The notes under the pieces: model-generated
Database searches by the model: none
Seen by the model: the letters and a program-made list of their open reading frames with translations, nothing else
What the model was told of the DNA's origin: nothing
DNA from: Agrobacterium pusense
GTDB taxonomy: Bacteria; Pseudomonadota; Alphaproteobacteria; Rhizobiales; Rhizobiaceae
DNA: 64,000 nucleotides
Direction: 5' to 3'
Assembly: GCF_900102105.1 (NCBI RefSeq)
Contig: NZ_FNBB01000010.1
Location: 62,001 to 126,000, forward strand
Position numbers and translations under genes: made by a program
Shown here: positions 18,201-28,603 of the stretch, piece by piece
Position numbering within the stretch: position 1 is the first letter of the stretch
How the letters are laid out: every line of letters begins with the position of its first letter

Positions 18201-19379
18201 GCTTCCGCACCTGTCATTAGCGGCAGCATCACCACTGATGGCACGCGCCTGACCGACGTGCGCCGAAACCTCACCATTAACGATCTGGGCGCCACCATCA
18301 CCTTCGACCGTGATCGTGCCGTCATCTCCCGATTGACCGGCAGGCTGGCAGGCGGTGGAACGATCTCGGGAACCGGCAGCGTCGGCATAACCGGTGGTTC
18401 GGGTTTTCCTGCCGATATATCGATTACGCTTAATCGCGCCGGTTACAACGACGGCACGCTGGTAACGACAGTGGTGAGCGGCACGCTGACGCTGAAAGGC
18501 CCGTTGCTGAATTCCCCCGTGCTGGGCGGCAACCTGACGCTGGACAGAAGCGCCATCACCATTCCGGAGAAGCTGCCGGCTTCACTGACGGAGATCGACG
18601 TCAAGCACAAGAACGCACCACCCAAGGTACGCGCGCAGGCCAAGGCGCTTGGAGCCGATCAGGGCGGAAGCGGGAGCTCGTCCACCATCAATCTCGATCT
18701 GCAGGTCAATGCACCGAGCGGTATATTCGTGCGCGGTCGGGGTATCGATGCAGAACTGACCGGCAATCTGACGATCCGTGGCACCGCAGCGGTTCCGGTC
18801 ATTTCCGGCGGCTTCGAAATGCGTCGGGGCAGGCTTGAAATCCTCACTCGCCGCCTTGATTTCACGACAGGAAATATCAGTTTCGGTGGCGGCCTCGTTC
18901 CGGTCCTCGACATGAAGGCGGACTCAACGGTTGGTTCAACGACCATCACCGTATCTGTTTCCGGTACTGCCAACGATCCGACCTTTGCGTTCTCCTCGGC
19001 TCCCGCTCTGCCACAGGATGAGGTGATGGCACAGCTGATCTTCGGCCAGTCCATGTCAAAACTATCCGCGCTGCAGATCGCACGGTTGGCGGATGCCGCC
19101 GCTCAACTGGCCGGCGGGCGTTCCACATCGCTGTTCGACAAGCTCAGAAGCAATCTCGGCGTCGATGATCTTGATATTTCGACCGATTCCGAAGGACAGG
19201 CCCGTGTTTCCGCCGGTAAATACCTGAACGAAAGAACCTATCTGGAGCTGCAGCAAAGCGGCGAATCCGGCGCAAAAGCCATCATCAATCTCGACGTAGG
19301 ACGCGGTGTGAAGCTGCGCGGGGAAGCGGGCGGCGATGGCGAAGGCGCAGCAGGCATATTTTACGAGAAAGAGTATTGA
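15219..19379 (+). CDS. tamB: Translocation and assembly module subunit TamB
   Basis: At 1386 residues this is the largest protein of the window. A single N-terminal membrane anchor (about residues 8-32) is followed by a very long periplasmic region of repeating beta-strand-rich AsmA/TamB segments, which form a hydrophobic groove in known relatives. The last ~350 residues match the conserved DUF490/TamB domain, with RGRGIDAELTGNLTIRGTA and the FGQSMSKLSALQIARLADAAAQLAGG segment, and the chain ends in an aromatic residue. It directly follows tamA. Roles in outer-membrane protein assembly and phospholipid transport are known for the family. Confidence 0.94.
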   Translation: MKTLIRLLKWLGYAALCGVVLLLLAAFFVGFTPMGARIAAKQISSLVSTPDQIIEISPPSGLLTGHLRLDNVTLSDRQGPYARVNQIAVDWSPFSLLAGTFHADRVSAGSIDVQRQPVPVEETTSKSSGSSSLPIEIAIDNFSFPDIRLGQPLLGRPFELTAEGNLKAASDDIRLSLTAHRLNAPDAVVNADIAFLPNENVLKLKAEMREPEGGLLATLLSLPGTPAVAIDLNGEGPLSNWTGSMRGNVAGNPVVSVTGRHLLAEDGTRRIEVSGGGQPDLLLPPAFRQLFAGETKLDANATLSPQGRIEIGSSTLETSTLLLTASGTIDPNGQNDLAANLIGTAGPVDFRWPLSDGEVQALINGLDLSLKGGADAAHLDTTVSLRSLSLPQGRLDDVKLTAQSADLNIADRSGTIATALSVAQSSFVSPDIDRLVRAPLTINAPLRLSPSAIGFDSATLESASVGGTLNGSFDLTGNRLTSSVQLFALPATLPPALAEKFDTTIALQGDVDVTIGGRTNVENLVVKSGTIEATGNAGLENDALSASLTGKFLALEKLTPQAKGVADFAIEATGALAAPDFNVTLTSESAILAGRTLESLQVNATGKADPAAPQAKLTASGSLDRQKIDANAELVQTENGTAIPELRVAVGRNILNGQLQFSQQFLPSGNLSFNFPDLALLAALAAQQADGDIAGDIALSNANGRIAATIKANGSSIRQGTTTISGLAADISIDDLQAIAINGKVNADTVNAGAAAISDLKATIGHSGTTTQFDVNARYDNAPLVVNGSAETGGSPMTVRLDAFSAAPKGIAVRLEKPTTIAIQNGTARISDLTIITGEGRVEVNGTAGSTLDINADIRSLPASLANAFATGLDAAGSISGTVKAKGAASNPAVDYNLNWVNAEVAQTRAAGLAALGIKANGQFSGGTLQIDTNVSGQGGMALSGGGSLGIAGNRPLSMAFSGRLPFSAVAAQTAAQGLDVNGTAAIDVKISGSASAPVISGSITTDGTRLTDVRRNLTINDLGATITFDRDRAVISRLTGRLAGGGTISGTGSVGITGGSGFPADISITLNRAGYNDGTLVTTVVSGTLTLKGPLLNSPVLGGNLTLDRSAITIPEKLPASLTEIDVKHKNAPPKVRAQAKALGADQGGSGSSSTINLDLQVNAPSGIFVRGRGIDAELTGNLTIRGTAAVPVISGGFEMRRGRLEILTRRLDFTTGNISFGGGLVPVLDMKADSTVGSTTITVSVSGTANDPTFAFSSAPALPQDEVMAQLIFGQSMSKLSALQIARLADAAAQLAGGRSTSLFDKLRSNLGVDDLDISTDSEGQARVSAGKYLNERTYLELQQSGESGAKAIINLDVGRGVKLRGEAGGDGEGAAGIFYEKEY

Positions 19380-19412
19380 GATGGTTCGCATTTAGGTTTG
19401 CGAAACCATCTC
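19378..19412 (+). terminator. Stem-loop at the tamB stop codon
   Basis: GAGATGGTT-CGCA-(8-base loop)-TGCG-AAACCATCTC folds into a 13 bp stem with one bulged A. It starts inside the tamB stop codon. There is no T tract after it, so it may act as a 3' stabiliser or a weak terminator. Confidence 0.5.
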
Positions 19413-19545
19413 ATGCTAGGAATCTTCCATTGAAGACGGAAATATTGTTTCCGACTGTTCAGGCACCAGGCAGAACGCCGAATTCGCATTGCAAGTGTCG
19501 GTGCACTTGCGCCGGCCTCCACAGCGAGCATTGGGAAGAATTCTG

Positions 19546-20022
19546 ATGGCAATGATTAACTCTACCAATTTTGGCGGTGAGACGCTCGAAATCATCGCAT
19601 TCCGCCTGCATGATCAGGAATTCTGCGTGAAGACGACGACCATTCGCGAAATCCGCGGCTGGGCGCCTTCGACGCCCATTCCCCACGCACCGAAAGACGT
19701 CATCGGCGTCATGAACCTGCGCGGCTCTGTTATCCCGATCATAGATCTGGCTCACAAACTCGGCATGAAAAGCACCGTTGCCAATGAGCGCAGCGCAATC
19801 GTAGTAGCCGAGGTGCATAACATGGTCATCGGCATGCTGGTGGATCGCGTTTCAGACATTCTGACGATCCCGGCAAACCAGGTCCAGCCGGTTCCCGAAA
19901 TTTCAGCCTCCTTCGACAAGTCCTATTCCGAAGGGATCATCGCCAACGAACATGGCATGATCTGCTTCCTGAACCTTGCGAAAATGTTCAAGGGCACTGA
20001 GGCGGAAGATCTCGCGGCCTGA
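19546..20022 (+). CDS. cheW: Chemotaxis scaffold protein CheW
   Basis: The 158-residue protein is almost entirely one CheW domain, with typical segments TLEIIAFRLHDQEFCVKT, IREIRGW, IGVMNLRGSVIPIIDLAHKLG and NMVIGMLVDRVSDILTI. It couples receptors to the CheA kinase. Start 19546 gives MAMINSTNFGG; a 19-codon upstream extension is unlikely. It lies alone with the receptor gene at 20345 and away from a main che cluster, which is not in this window. Confidence 0.93.
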   Translation: MAMINSTNFGGETLEIIAFRLHDQEFCVKTTTIREIRGWAPSTPIPHAPKDVIGVMNLRGSVIPIIDLAHKLGMKSTVANERSAIVVAEVHNMVIGMLVDRVSDILTIPANQVQPVPEISASFDKSYSEGIIANEHGMICFLNLAKMFKGTEAEDLAA

Positions 20023-20344
20023 CAAGGTCTGCGCAGGCCTCGCTGAAGAATGATAAGGAACAATCCAGACCGCCGGAGCACCTGCCGGCGGTTTTGTTTT
20101 TTCTTTCAAGCATTTTATTAAATAAGAACATTTTAATATTATAGATATCTAATATTAACGCCATAGATCAGTACCGCGCCGGCAAGCCTATACGCGGGCC
20201 GATACCTGACCCAGGGCCAACATAGAGAAGTGCCTGCATTGCTGCCTTCGGCGGCAAAACCTGTTCGGTGTTCAACGTGATATGGCGTGGACCGCATCTT
20301 CTTTGCGGCTTGCCGCGCCGTGGGCTGACTTTGGGGGACTTGTA
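20023..20344 (+). promoter_or_regulatory. Intergenic region between cheW and the chemoreceptor gene
   Basis: This 322 bp gap holds the cheW terminator (20069-20103), then an unusually AT-rich stretch (20104-20160) containing a perfect dyad TTAATATTA-N8-TAATATTAA at 20133-20158. The rest leads to the strong ribosome site GGGGGACTTGTA before the receptor ATG at 20345. I see no gene here. Confidence 0.5.
20069..20103 (+). terminator. Intrinsic terminator of cheW
   Basis: ACCGCCGG-AGCACCTG-CCGGCGGT (20069-20092) forms an 8 bp stem followed by TTTGTTTTTTC. Confidence 0.85.
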
Positions 20345-22114
20345 ATGCTGGGGTTAGGAAAAAGCGCAGACAGTAGAAATATGCTCGATGCGATATCAAG
20401 ATCGCAGGCGGTCATCGAATTCGATCTCAAAGGTAATATCCTCACCGCAAATAAGAATTTCTGCGCGGCACTGGGTTATGACCTCACAGAGATCGTCGGT
20501 AAGCACCACCGCATATTCTGCGACAGCGAGCTTGCCGCGTCTCGCGCCTATCAGGAATTCTGGGACTCTCTCGCCCGTGGCGAGTTTCAGGCCAAGGAAT
20601 TTCGCCGTATCCGCAAGGACGGCTCGGTGATCTGGATCGAGGCCTCCTACAACCCGGTTTTCCGTTCGGGCAAGCCCTATAAAGTGGTCAAGATCGCAAC
20701 AGATATCACCGCAAAAAAGATCACGGCCGCGGAAGATGCGGGCAAACTGGAGGCGCTCTCCCGCTCGCAAGCCACCATTGAGTTCTTTCCTGACGGTACG
20801 ATCATCACCGCCAATCCAAACTTCTGCGCTGCGGTGAACTATGACCTCAAGGAAATCGAGGGCAGGCACCACCGCATGTTCTGTGATCCTGCCTATGCCG
20901 CCTCGCCCGCCTACGCAAATTTCTGGCAACGACTGGCATCAGGCGAATTCATCTCGGACGAGTTTGTCCGCTACGGGAAGAACGGCAAGGAAATATGGAT
21001 CCAGGCCGCCTATAATCCGGTTGTCGATGAAACCGGTAAAGTGGTGAAGGTGGTGAAATTTGCCACCGACGTCACACCGCGCATGAGCGCCATTCGCATG
21101 CTTGCAGATGCCCTGCGGGCGCTGGCCGAAGGCGACCTTGTACAACGCCTCGACAACAGCTTCGTGCCCAGCATGGAAAAACTGCGGGCAGATTTCAACG
21201 AGGTCGTCGCCAAGCTGCAGGCCACGATGCAGACAATCGCGCACAATGCCTCGACAATCGCATCCGGATCCGGCGAAATCCGCATCGCCGCCGATCAGCT
21301 CTCGCAACGCACCGAACAGCAAGCCGCCTCACTGGAGGAGACCGCTGCGGCGCTGGAGGAGATCACCACCACCGTAACCGATGCAAGCCACCGCGCAGGT
21401 GAGGCCGGTAAACTGGTGCTGCGGACAAGAGAACATGCCGAGCATTCCGGCGACATCGTTCAGCAGGCAATTTCCGCCATGGATGCGATTTCGAGGTCCT
21501 CGGGCGAAATCACCAATATCATTGGCGTTATAGACGACATCGCTTTCCAGACCAATCTCTTGGCCCTCAATGCGGGCGTCGAAGCAGCGCGCGCCGGGGA
21601 AGCGGGCAAGGGGTTCGCCGTCGTCGCACAGGAGGTCCGGGAACTCGCACAGCGATCCGCCGTTGCGGCCAAGGAGATCAAATCCCTCATCAACACCTCT
21701 CGCGAGCAGGTCTCCAACGGCGTGGATCTGGTGGGCAGAACCGGCGACGCCCTGCGGGACATCCAGTCGCAGATGGGCGAGATCGACACTAATGTCTCGG
21801 CCATCGTTGAAGCATCCCGCGAACAGGCGAACGGTCTCAGGGAGATCAATCAGGCCGTCAACGTTATGGATCAGGCCACCCAGAAAAACGCCGCGATGGT
21901 AGAAGAAACCACCGCCGCCAGCCACGGGCTCGCTACAGAAGCGGAAAATCTGCATGAATTGCTGCGGCAGTTCAGAATCGCGCACGACGCGTCACCCGCA
22001 CGCCCCGTCGACAAGAAACCAGCCGTCCTCACCAGGCTGCCGGTGCCGCAACCGCGATATGCTGCTTTACCAAGGTCTCATGGAAACGCAGCAGCCGAAT
22101 GGGCGGAGTTCTAA
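20345..22114 (+). CDS. Methyl-accepting chemotaxis protein with two PAS domains, soluble
   Basis: From the ATG at 20345 (preceded by GGGGGA) the protein has 589 residues. Two similar PAS domains (about 15-105 and 135-228) each contain a NFCAA..YDL.EI.G.HHR.FCD pattern. The signalling domain follows (about 260-545), with the hairpin tip DIAFQTNLLALNAGVEAARA and GEAGKGFAVVAQEVRELAQR. No transmembrane helix is evident, so it should sense an intracellular cue such as redox or energy state, like Aer-type receptors. The chain ends in EWAEF, which fits the xWxxF pentapeptide that tethers the CheR methyltransferase in some receptors. The ligand is unknown. Confidence 0.93.
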   Translation: MLGLGKSADSRNMLDAISRSQAVIEFDLKGNILTANKNFCAALGYDLTEIVGKHHRIFCDSELAASRAYQEFWDSLARGEFQAKEFRRIRKDGSVIWIEASYNPVFRSGKPYKVVKIATDITAKKITAAEDAGKLEALSRSQATIEFFPDGTIITANPNFCAAVNYDLKEIEGRHHRMFCDPAYAASPAYANFWQRLASGEFISDEFVRYGKNGKEIWIQAAYNPVVDETGKVVKVVKFATDVTPRMSAIRMLADALRALAEGDLVQRLDNSFVPSMEKLRADFNEVVAKLQATMQTIAHNASTIASGSGEIRIAADQLSQRTEQQAASLEETAAALEEITTTVTDASHRAGEAGKLVLRTREHAEHSGDIVQQAISAMDAISRSSGEITNIIGVIDDIAFQTNLLALNAGVEAARAGEAGKGFAVVAQEVRELAQRSAVAAKEIKSLINTSREQVSNGVDLVGRTGDALRDIQSQMGEIDTNVSAIVEASREQANGLREINQAVNVMDQATQKNAAMVEETTAASHGLATEAENLHELLRQFRIAHDASPARPVDKKPAVLTRLPVPQPRYAALPRSHGNAAAEWAEF

Positions 22115-22133
22115 GGGTCTCTTTGAAGTCTGA

Positions 22134-22155
22134 AGGCCGTCGGGAACGGCGGCCT
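22134..22155. terminator. GNRA-loop hairpin between convergent receptor gene and fdhD
   Basis: AGGCCGTCG-GGAA-CGGCGGCCT is a 9 bp stem (one G-T pair) with a GGAA tetraloop, lying in the 46 bp between two convergent stop codons. Neither side has a strong T tract, so it is a candidate bidirectional terminator or 3' protector. Confidence 0.45.
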
Positions 22156-22160
22156 CTACG

Positions 22161-22967
22161 TCATAAAATGATACGATCCGCCCTGGTGAAGATCTCAAAA
22201 TCTTCACCCCGCACGAGTGCGACAAGGGTGATACCCGAGCTTTCAGCGGTTTCGATGGCGAGCGCAGTGGGTGCAGAAATCGCCGCCAGAATGGGACTGC
22301 CAAGAATGGCGGTCTTTTGGACCATTTCTACCGACAGGCGGCTGGTCACAACCACAATGCCCCCATTCGGCGGTAGGCCTGCATTGACAACTGCACCTGC
22401 AAGCTTGTCGAGTGCATTATGGCGACCGACGTCTTCACGAACAGCAAGCAGCCCCTTTTTAGGATTGTAGAAACCCGCGCCGTGAACCGCTCTCGTTTCG
22501 CGATTAAGGCTTTGCGCTTCATTCAGTGCTTTCATTGCAGCAACAATGTCGTCCCCGTCGACGGAGAGTTCAGAGCCGCTCAGGACCGGGACCACTCGGA
22601 CCGCCTGTTCTATCGATTCGATGCCACAAAGACCGCAGCCGACAGGGCCTGCCATATGCCGCCGTCTCGCCCTGAGCGCATCCGCATTGGCATCCTGCAA
22701 ATCCACCTGAACGTCGAAGCCCTGCCCCGCCTCGATCACCTCGATTGACCGGATTTCCGCCCGTGTGGATATGATGCCTTCCGTCAGACTAAATCCGACT
22801 GCAAAATCGACAAGATCTGCGGGGCTGGCCATCATCACGGCATGGGTGCTGCCACCATAGGAAAAAGCAACCGGCACTTCCTCGGGCACCGCTCTCTCGC
22901 CCTCGATCAGGGTCCCTGACCGCAACGCGGTTCTCGCGACCCCTCTGTAGCTCGCTTTTGCCGACAT
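22161..22967 (-). CDS. fdhD: Formate dehydrogenase accessory sulfurtransferase FdhD
   Basis: The 268-residue protein transfers sulfur to the molybdenum cofactor of formate dehydrogenase and is needed for its activity. The conserved Cys111 and Cys114 lie in GPVGCGLCGIESIEQ, the loop that carries the persulfide in the E. coli enzyme. AVHGAGFYN and REDVGRHNALDKLAGA are also family hallmarks. The start at 22967 has GGAGG 10 bp upstream; an ORF beginning 18 codons earlier lacks such a site. No formate dehydrogenase structural gene lies in the window. Confidence 0.94.
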   Translation of the reverse strand: MSAKASYRGVARTALRSGTLIEGERAVPEEVPVAFSYGGSTHAVMMASPADLVDFAVGFSLTEGIISTRAEIRSIEVIEAGQGFDVQVDLQDANADALRARRRHMAGPVGCGLCGIESIEQAVRVVPVLSGSELSVDGDDIVAAMKALNEAQSLNRETRAVHGAGFYNPKKGLLAVREDVGRHNALDKLAGAVVNAGLPPNGGIVVVTSRLSVEMVQKTAILGSPILAAISAPTALAIETAESSGITLVALVRGEDFEIFTRADRIIL

Positions 22968-23319
22968 GCCGATCACTCCTCCATCACCAAATCTGCTTCG
23001 TGTTGCGCACCCGAGCAGCATTTCTTCGGGATATCACATCTAACCGAAAGCTCTGAAAATCGGAATCGGTTTCCGAGGCTGCCCGGTTGAAACGCAATCG
23101 TTGAAGCGCGCCTTTGCTAGACTCATGTTCCGTAGGCGAATAATTGATGCACCCGGTCAACGTGATTTTGAAGCTTATGTGGGCAGGCTGAGGAGGACGA
23201 AGGCAATCGTACTCGCTGACCCGTTAAGCAGCAGGTCAAAACAAAAAAGCGACCGAGACGGCCGCTTTCTGGTTCGGATTTTTTGTGGGCAGTCATTCTT
23301 TCGAACCCGCCCGGTGCTT
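22968..23319. promoter_or_regulatory. Intergenic region between fdhD and atpC
   Basis: This 352 bp stretch contains the fdhD promoter (right of 22968), a short dyad-like GAAAATCGGAATCGGTTTCC at 23054-23073 resembling rhizobial intergenic mosaic (RIME) repeats, and the terminator of the atp operon at 23238-23268. Small ORFs inside it have no recognisable features. Confidence 0.45.
23238..23268 (-). terminator. Intrinsic terminator of the atpHAGDC operon
   Basis: On the minus strand AAAGCGGCCG-TCT-CGGTCGCTTT forms a 10 bp stem with one G-T pair, followed by TTTGTTTTGA. It lies about 50 bp after the atpC stop. Confidence 0.85.
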
Positions 23320-23730
23320 TCAAGCAGCGACGAGAACCTCATGCAGGTTCGTCAGTTCGTAAAGGTGCTTTTCAAGCTTCGTCAGATGCTCGTGGTGATG
23401 ATTGCCTTCTTCGATTTCGGCCTTGGCCGCATCGATGCGACGCTGCAACGTGTCGGGAGACATGTCATCGGCCGAAACCGCGGATTCGGCAAGAAGCGTG
23501 CAGCCCGTCGGGAGAATATCGGCGAAGCCACCGAAGACGACATATTTATGCGTTTCACCAGAAGCGAACTTCACCGTGACCAAACCCGGCTTGATCGTGG
23601 TCATCGTCGGCGCATGGTTGGCCAGAACGGTCATTTCACCCAGCGTGGCCGGGATGACGACTTCCGTAACCGTTTCGGAAACGAGCAGACGCTCCGGGGA
23701 AACGAGATCGAATTTGAAACTGTCAGCCAT
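23320..23730 (-). CDS. atpC: F1F0 ATP synthase epsilon subunit
   Basis: The 136-residue protein has the N-terminal beta-sandwich (FDLVSPERLLVSETVTEVVI, TLGEMTVLANHAPTMTTIKPG) and a C-terminal helical hairpin region. It links the gamma rotor to the c-ring and damps ATPase activity. It is the last gene of the F1 operon, set apart from atpD by a 129 bp structured spacer. Confidence 0.96.
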   Translation of the reverse strand: MADSFKFDLVSPERLLVSETVTEVVIPATLGEMTVLANHAPTMTTIKPGLVTVKFASGETHKYVVFGGFADILPTGCTLLAESAVSADDMSPDTLQRRIDAAKAEIEEGNHHHEHLTKLEKHLYELTNLHEVLVAA

Positions 23731-23783
23731 GGCTATTCACTTCTTTTCAATTACGCGGGCGTCACGGACTTGTCTGTTACAAC

Positions 23784-23846
23784 GCCGACAAAGCCTTATC
23801 GGTTTCGCCACCATTGTCGGCAAGGCGCGCGGCTGAACCACGCGCC
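23784..23846 (-). other. Two stem-loops in the atpD-atpC spacer
   Basis: GCCGACAA (23784-23791) pairs with TTGTCGGC (23814-23821) around a 22-base loop, and GGCGCG (23824-23829) pairs with CGCGCC (23841-23846). They fill the only long gap in the operon. They may serve mRNA processing or dosage control; neither has a T tract. Confidence 0.45.
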
Positions 23847-23859
23847 CGCCAATTCATGA

Positions 23860-25332
<1,473 letters not shown>

Positions 25333-25337
25333 TTACC

Positions 25338-26216
25338 TCAGAGCGCTTCCGCGCCCGAAATGATTTCAATGAGTTCCTTGGTGATCTGAGCCTGACGCTG
25401 ACGGTTGTAGGACAGCGTCAGCTTGTTGATCATCTCACCGGCATTGCGCGTTGCGTTATCCATCGCGCTCATCTTGGCGCCCATTTCACCGGCAACGTTT
25501 TCGAGCAGAGCCCGGAAAACCTGAACCGAAATGTTGCGCGGAATAAGGTCTTCCAGAATAGAAGCCGCATCCGGCTCATATTCATAGACGGCGTTCTGCG
25601 TTGCTGCATCCTCTTCCACAACAGGCGTTGCGGCCGGAATGAGCTGCAGGCCGGTCGGGATCTGGCTGATGACGGACTTGAATTCCGAATAGATCAGGGT
25701 GCAGACATCGAACTCACCGGCGTTGAAGAGCGAGATCACCTTCTTGGCGATCTGGTCGGCATTTTCGAAACCAACCTTCTTCACGTCGCGCAGCTCGATG
25801 CGCTCGATGATGTTGGCTGCAAATTCGCGACGCAGGGCGTCGTAACCCTTCTTGCCGACCGTGATGATCTTGACCGTCTTGCCTTCCGAAATCAGCTTGC
25901 GGGCGTGATCGCGGGCAAAACGGGCGATTTGCGAGTTGAAACCGCCGCAAAGACCACGCTCAGCCGTGCAGACGACGAGCAGATGCACGTCGTTCTTGCC
26001 GGTGCCGGTCATCAGCGCCGGAGCAACGTCCGCCTCGACCGCATTCGCGATGTTGGCAAGAACGGCGCTCATGCGCTGAGAATAAGGCCGGGCGGCCTCC
26101 GCAGCTTCCTGGGCGCGCCGAAGCTTCGCCGCGGCGACCATTTTCATCGCCTTGGTAATCTTCTGCGTCGCCTTTACGGAGGCAATGCGGTTTTTCAGAT
26201 CCTTTAGTGAAGGCAT
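25338..26216 (-). CDS. atpG: F1F0 ATP synthase gamma subunit
   Basis: The 292-residue rotor subunit has its conserved terminal helices: [20 protein letters not shown] at the N-terminus and [21 protein letters not shown] with [16 protein letters not shown] at the C-terminus. [11 protein letters not shown]-type sequence (here [16 protein letters not shown]) is diagnostic. The gene sits between atpA (31 bp gap) and atpD. Confidence 0.97.
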   Translation of the reverse strand: MPSLKDLKNRIASVKATQKITKAMKMVAAAKLRRAQEAAEAARPYSQRMSAVLANIANAVEADVAPALMTGTGKNDVHLLVVCTAERGLCGGFNSQIARFARDHARKLISEGKTVKIITVGKKGYDALRREFAANIIERIELRDVKKVGFENADQIAKKVISLFNAGEFDVCTLIYSEFKSVISQIPTGLQLIPAATPVVEEDAATQNAVYEYEPDAASILEDLIPRNISVQVFRALLENVAGEMGAKMSAMDNATRNAGEMINKLTLSYNRQRQAQITKELIEIISGAEAL

Positions 26217-26247
26217 CCGTTATCCGTCCGAGTAAAAGAGCCCTGAT

Positions 26248-27777
26248 TTAAGAAAAAGACTTGGCGAAACTATCAAGAGCGCCCTTGAGCTTGCCCTTGG
26301 TATCGTCGCTGATAGCCTTTTCCGTGCGGATGGTGTCGAGGATCGCCTTGCCTTCCGACCGGAGGTAGGAGAGCAGACCCTGCTCGAACTTGCCGACCTG
26401 TGCGACCGGAACCTTGTCGAGGTAACCGTTGACGCCGGCGAAGATCACCGCAACCTGTTCTTCCGTCTTGAGCGGCGAGAACTGCGGCTGCTTCAGAAGT
26501 TCGGTCAGGCGTGCACCGCGGTTCAGCAGGCGCTGCGTCGAGGCATCGAGGTCCGAACCGAACTGGGCGAAGGCGGCCATTTCGCGATACTGGGCGAGTT
26601 CACCCTTGATCGAGCCGGCAACCTGCTTCATCGCCTTGATCTGGGCGGCAGAGCCAACGCGCGAAACCGACAGACCGACGTTAACAGCCGGACGGATACC
26701 CTGATAGAACAGGTCGGTTTCAAGGAAGATCTGGCCGTCGGTGATCGAGATCACGTTGGTCGGAATAAAGGCCGAAACGTCGTTACCCTGGGTTTCGATG
26801 ACAGGCAGAGCTGTCAGCGAGCCGGCGCCCATTTCGTCGGAAAGCTTTGCAGCGCGCTCGAGAAGACGGGAGTGGAGGTAGAAAACGTCGCCCGGATAAG
26901 CTTCGCGGCCCGGAGGACGGCGCAGCAGAAGCGACATCTGACGGTAAGCAACGGCCTGCTTGGAAAGGTCGTCGTAACCGATGAGGGCGTGTTTGCCGTT
27001 GTCGCGGAAGTATTCGCCCATGGCGCAACCGGCAAACGGTGCCAGGTACTGCATCGGAGCCGGATCGGAAGCGGTCGCAGCAACGATGATCGAGTACTGC
27101 AGCGCGCCGCGCTCTTCCAGAACCTTCACGAACTGGGCAACGGTCGAACGCTTCTGACCGATAGCGACGTAGACGCAATAAAGCTTGTCGCCGTCAGGAC
27201 CATTGTCGTGAATGGCCTTCTGGTTCAGGATCGTGTCGAGAATGATTGCGGTCTTGCCGGTCTGGCGGTCGCCGATGACAAGCTCGCGCTGGCCGCGACC
27301 AACCGGGATGAGCGCATCGATGGCCTTGAGGCCGGTCGACATCGGCTCGTGAACCGACTTGCGCGGAATGATGCCGGGAGCCTTGACGTCAACGCGCGAA
27401 CGCTTGGCGGCGTTGATCGGGCCCTTGCCGTCGATCGGATTACCGAGCGCGTCAACGACGCGGCCCAGCAGTTCCGGACCAACGGGAACGTCAACGATAG
27501 CGCCAGTCCGCTTTACGGTGTCGCCTTCCTTGATGTCACGGTCGGAACCGAAGATAACCACACCGACATTGTCGGCTTCGAGGTTGAGCGCCATACCGCG
27601 GATGCCGCCCGGAAACTCGACCATTTCACCAGCCTGAACATTGTCGAGACCGTAAACGCGAGCAATACCGTCACCGACGGAAAGCACCTGGCCGACTTCC
27701 GAGACTTCCGCCTCGTTGCCGAAATTTTTGATTTGATCTTTCAGAATTGCGGAAATTTCCGCGGCGCGGATATCCAT
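26248..27777 (-). CDS. atpA: F1F0 ATP synthase alpha subunit
   Basis: The 509-residue regulatory subunit has Walker A GDRQTGKT (169-176) and the signature [14 protein letters not shown]. Length is standard for the family. The ATG overlaps the atpH stop by one base (TGATG), indicating coupled translation. Confidence 0.98.
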   Translation of the reverse strand: MDIRAAEISAILKDQIKNFGNEAEVSEVGQVLSVGDGIARVYGLDNVQAGEMVEFPGGIRGMALNLEADNVGVVIFGSDRDIKEGDTVKRTGAIVDVPVGPELLGRVVDALGNPIDGKGPINAAKRSRVDVKAPGIIPRKSVHEPMSTGLKAIDALIPVGRGQRELVIGDRQTGKTAIILDTILNQKAIHDNGPDGDKLYCVYVAIGQKRSTVAQFVKVLEERGALQYSIIVAATASDPAPMQYLAPFAGCAMGEYFRDNGKHALIGYDDLSKQAVAYRQMSLLLRRPPGREAYPGDVFYLHSRLLERAAKLSDEMGAGSLTALPVIETQGNDVSAFIPTNVISITDGQIFLETDLFYQGIRPAVNVGLSVSRVGSAAQIKAMKQVAGSIKGELAQYREMAAFAQFGSDLDASTQRLLNRGARLTELLKQPQFSPLKTEEQVAVIFAGVNGYLDKVPVAQVGKFEQGLLSYLRSEGKAILDTIRTEKAISDDTKGKLKGALDSFAKSFS

Positions 27778-28343
27778 CAGCCAACCTCTTTCAGTGCAAG
27801 CTTAAGGGTGGAAAGTTTGGTGCGAAGAGACGTATCGATCTGGCGGGAGCCGACCTTGACGATCAGACCACCGAGGATCGAGGGATCGACGGTAACGGAA
27901 ACCGCCACATCCTTGCCGGTAACGCTCTTCAGCGCCGCCTTCAGTTCAGTTTCCTGCGCCTCGTCGAGCGCATGTGCCGAGGTGACCTCGGCGGTAATTT
28001 CGCCGCGATGGGCGGCAGCAATGGTGCGGTAGGCGCGGATCATGCCGGGAACGGCGAAGAGACGGCGGTTATTCGCAACAACCTTGAGGAAATTCAGCGC
28101 AAGACCGGTGATGCCGGCCTTTTCGCAAATAGCGGTGATTGCCTTGAACTGGTCCTCGGCGGAGAACACCGGACTCGCAACCAGACGCTTCAAATCGTCA
28201 CTTTCGTCGAGAAGTGCGCCAAACTTGTCCAGTTCGGCCTGAACCGCTTCGACCGTACCCGCTTCCAAAGCAAGCTCGAAAAGCGACGACGCATACCTTT
28301 CCGCTACACCGGATGTTCCCTGGGAGGTCTCTGCCACGGGCAC
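27777..28343 (-). CDS. atpH: F1F0 ATP synthase delta subunit
   Basis: The 188-residue stator subunit has typical segments [18 protein letters not shown] near the start and [20 protein letters not shown] near the end. It joins F1 to the b subunits of Fo. As first gene of the F1 operon it must be preceded by the operon promoter, in the 28344-28603 gap. The Fo genes are not in this window, which matches the split arrangement in alphaproteobacteria. Confidence 0.96.
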   Translation of the reverse strand: MPVAETSQGTSGVAERYASSLFELALEAGTVEAVQAELDKFGALLDESDDLKRLVASPVFSAEDQFKAITAICEKAGITGLALNFLKVVANNRRLFAVPGMIRAYRTIAAAHRGEITAEVTSAHALDEAQETELKAALKSVTGKDVAVSVTVDPSILGGLIVKVGSRQIDTSLRTKLSTLKLALKEVG

Positions 28344-28603
28344 TTTTTCCCTGCTAATCGTCCAAGACCATCAGCGATGGGGCTCCACCGCATCAAATTC
28401 TTGAAATCGTTTCAATTTCCCCGAAAAAGACCGGAATTCCCCCCTGCCTTTTCCCAATTTCGCGGTCCGTCTAGCATAGGATGCCGGGACTCGCAACACG
28501 CGTAATAGCGGAAAGCGCCGTTTGGGCAAGGGGGAATGCGTTAAATTTTCCGATTTCGCTCAGGATGCGGTGCCTGTGCGGCACAAAAGGCAAAAACCCG
28601 GCT

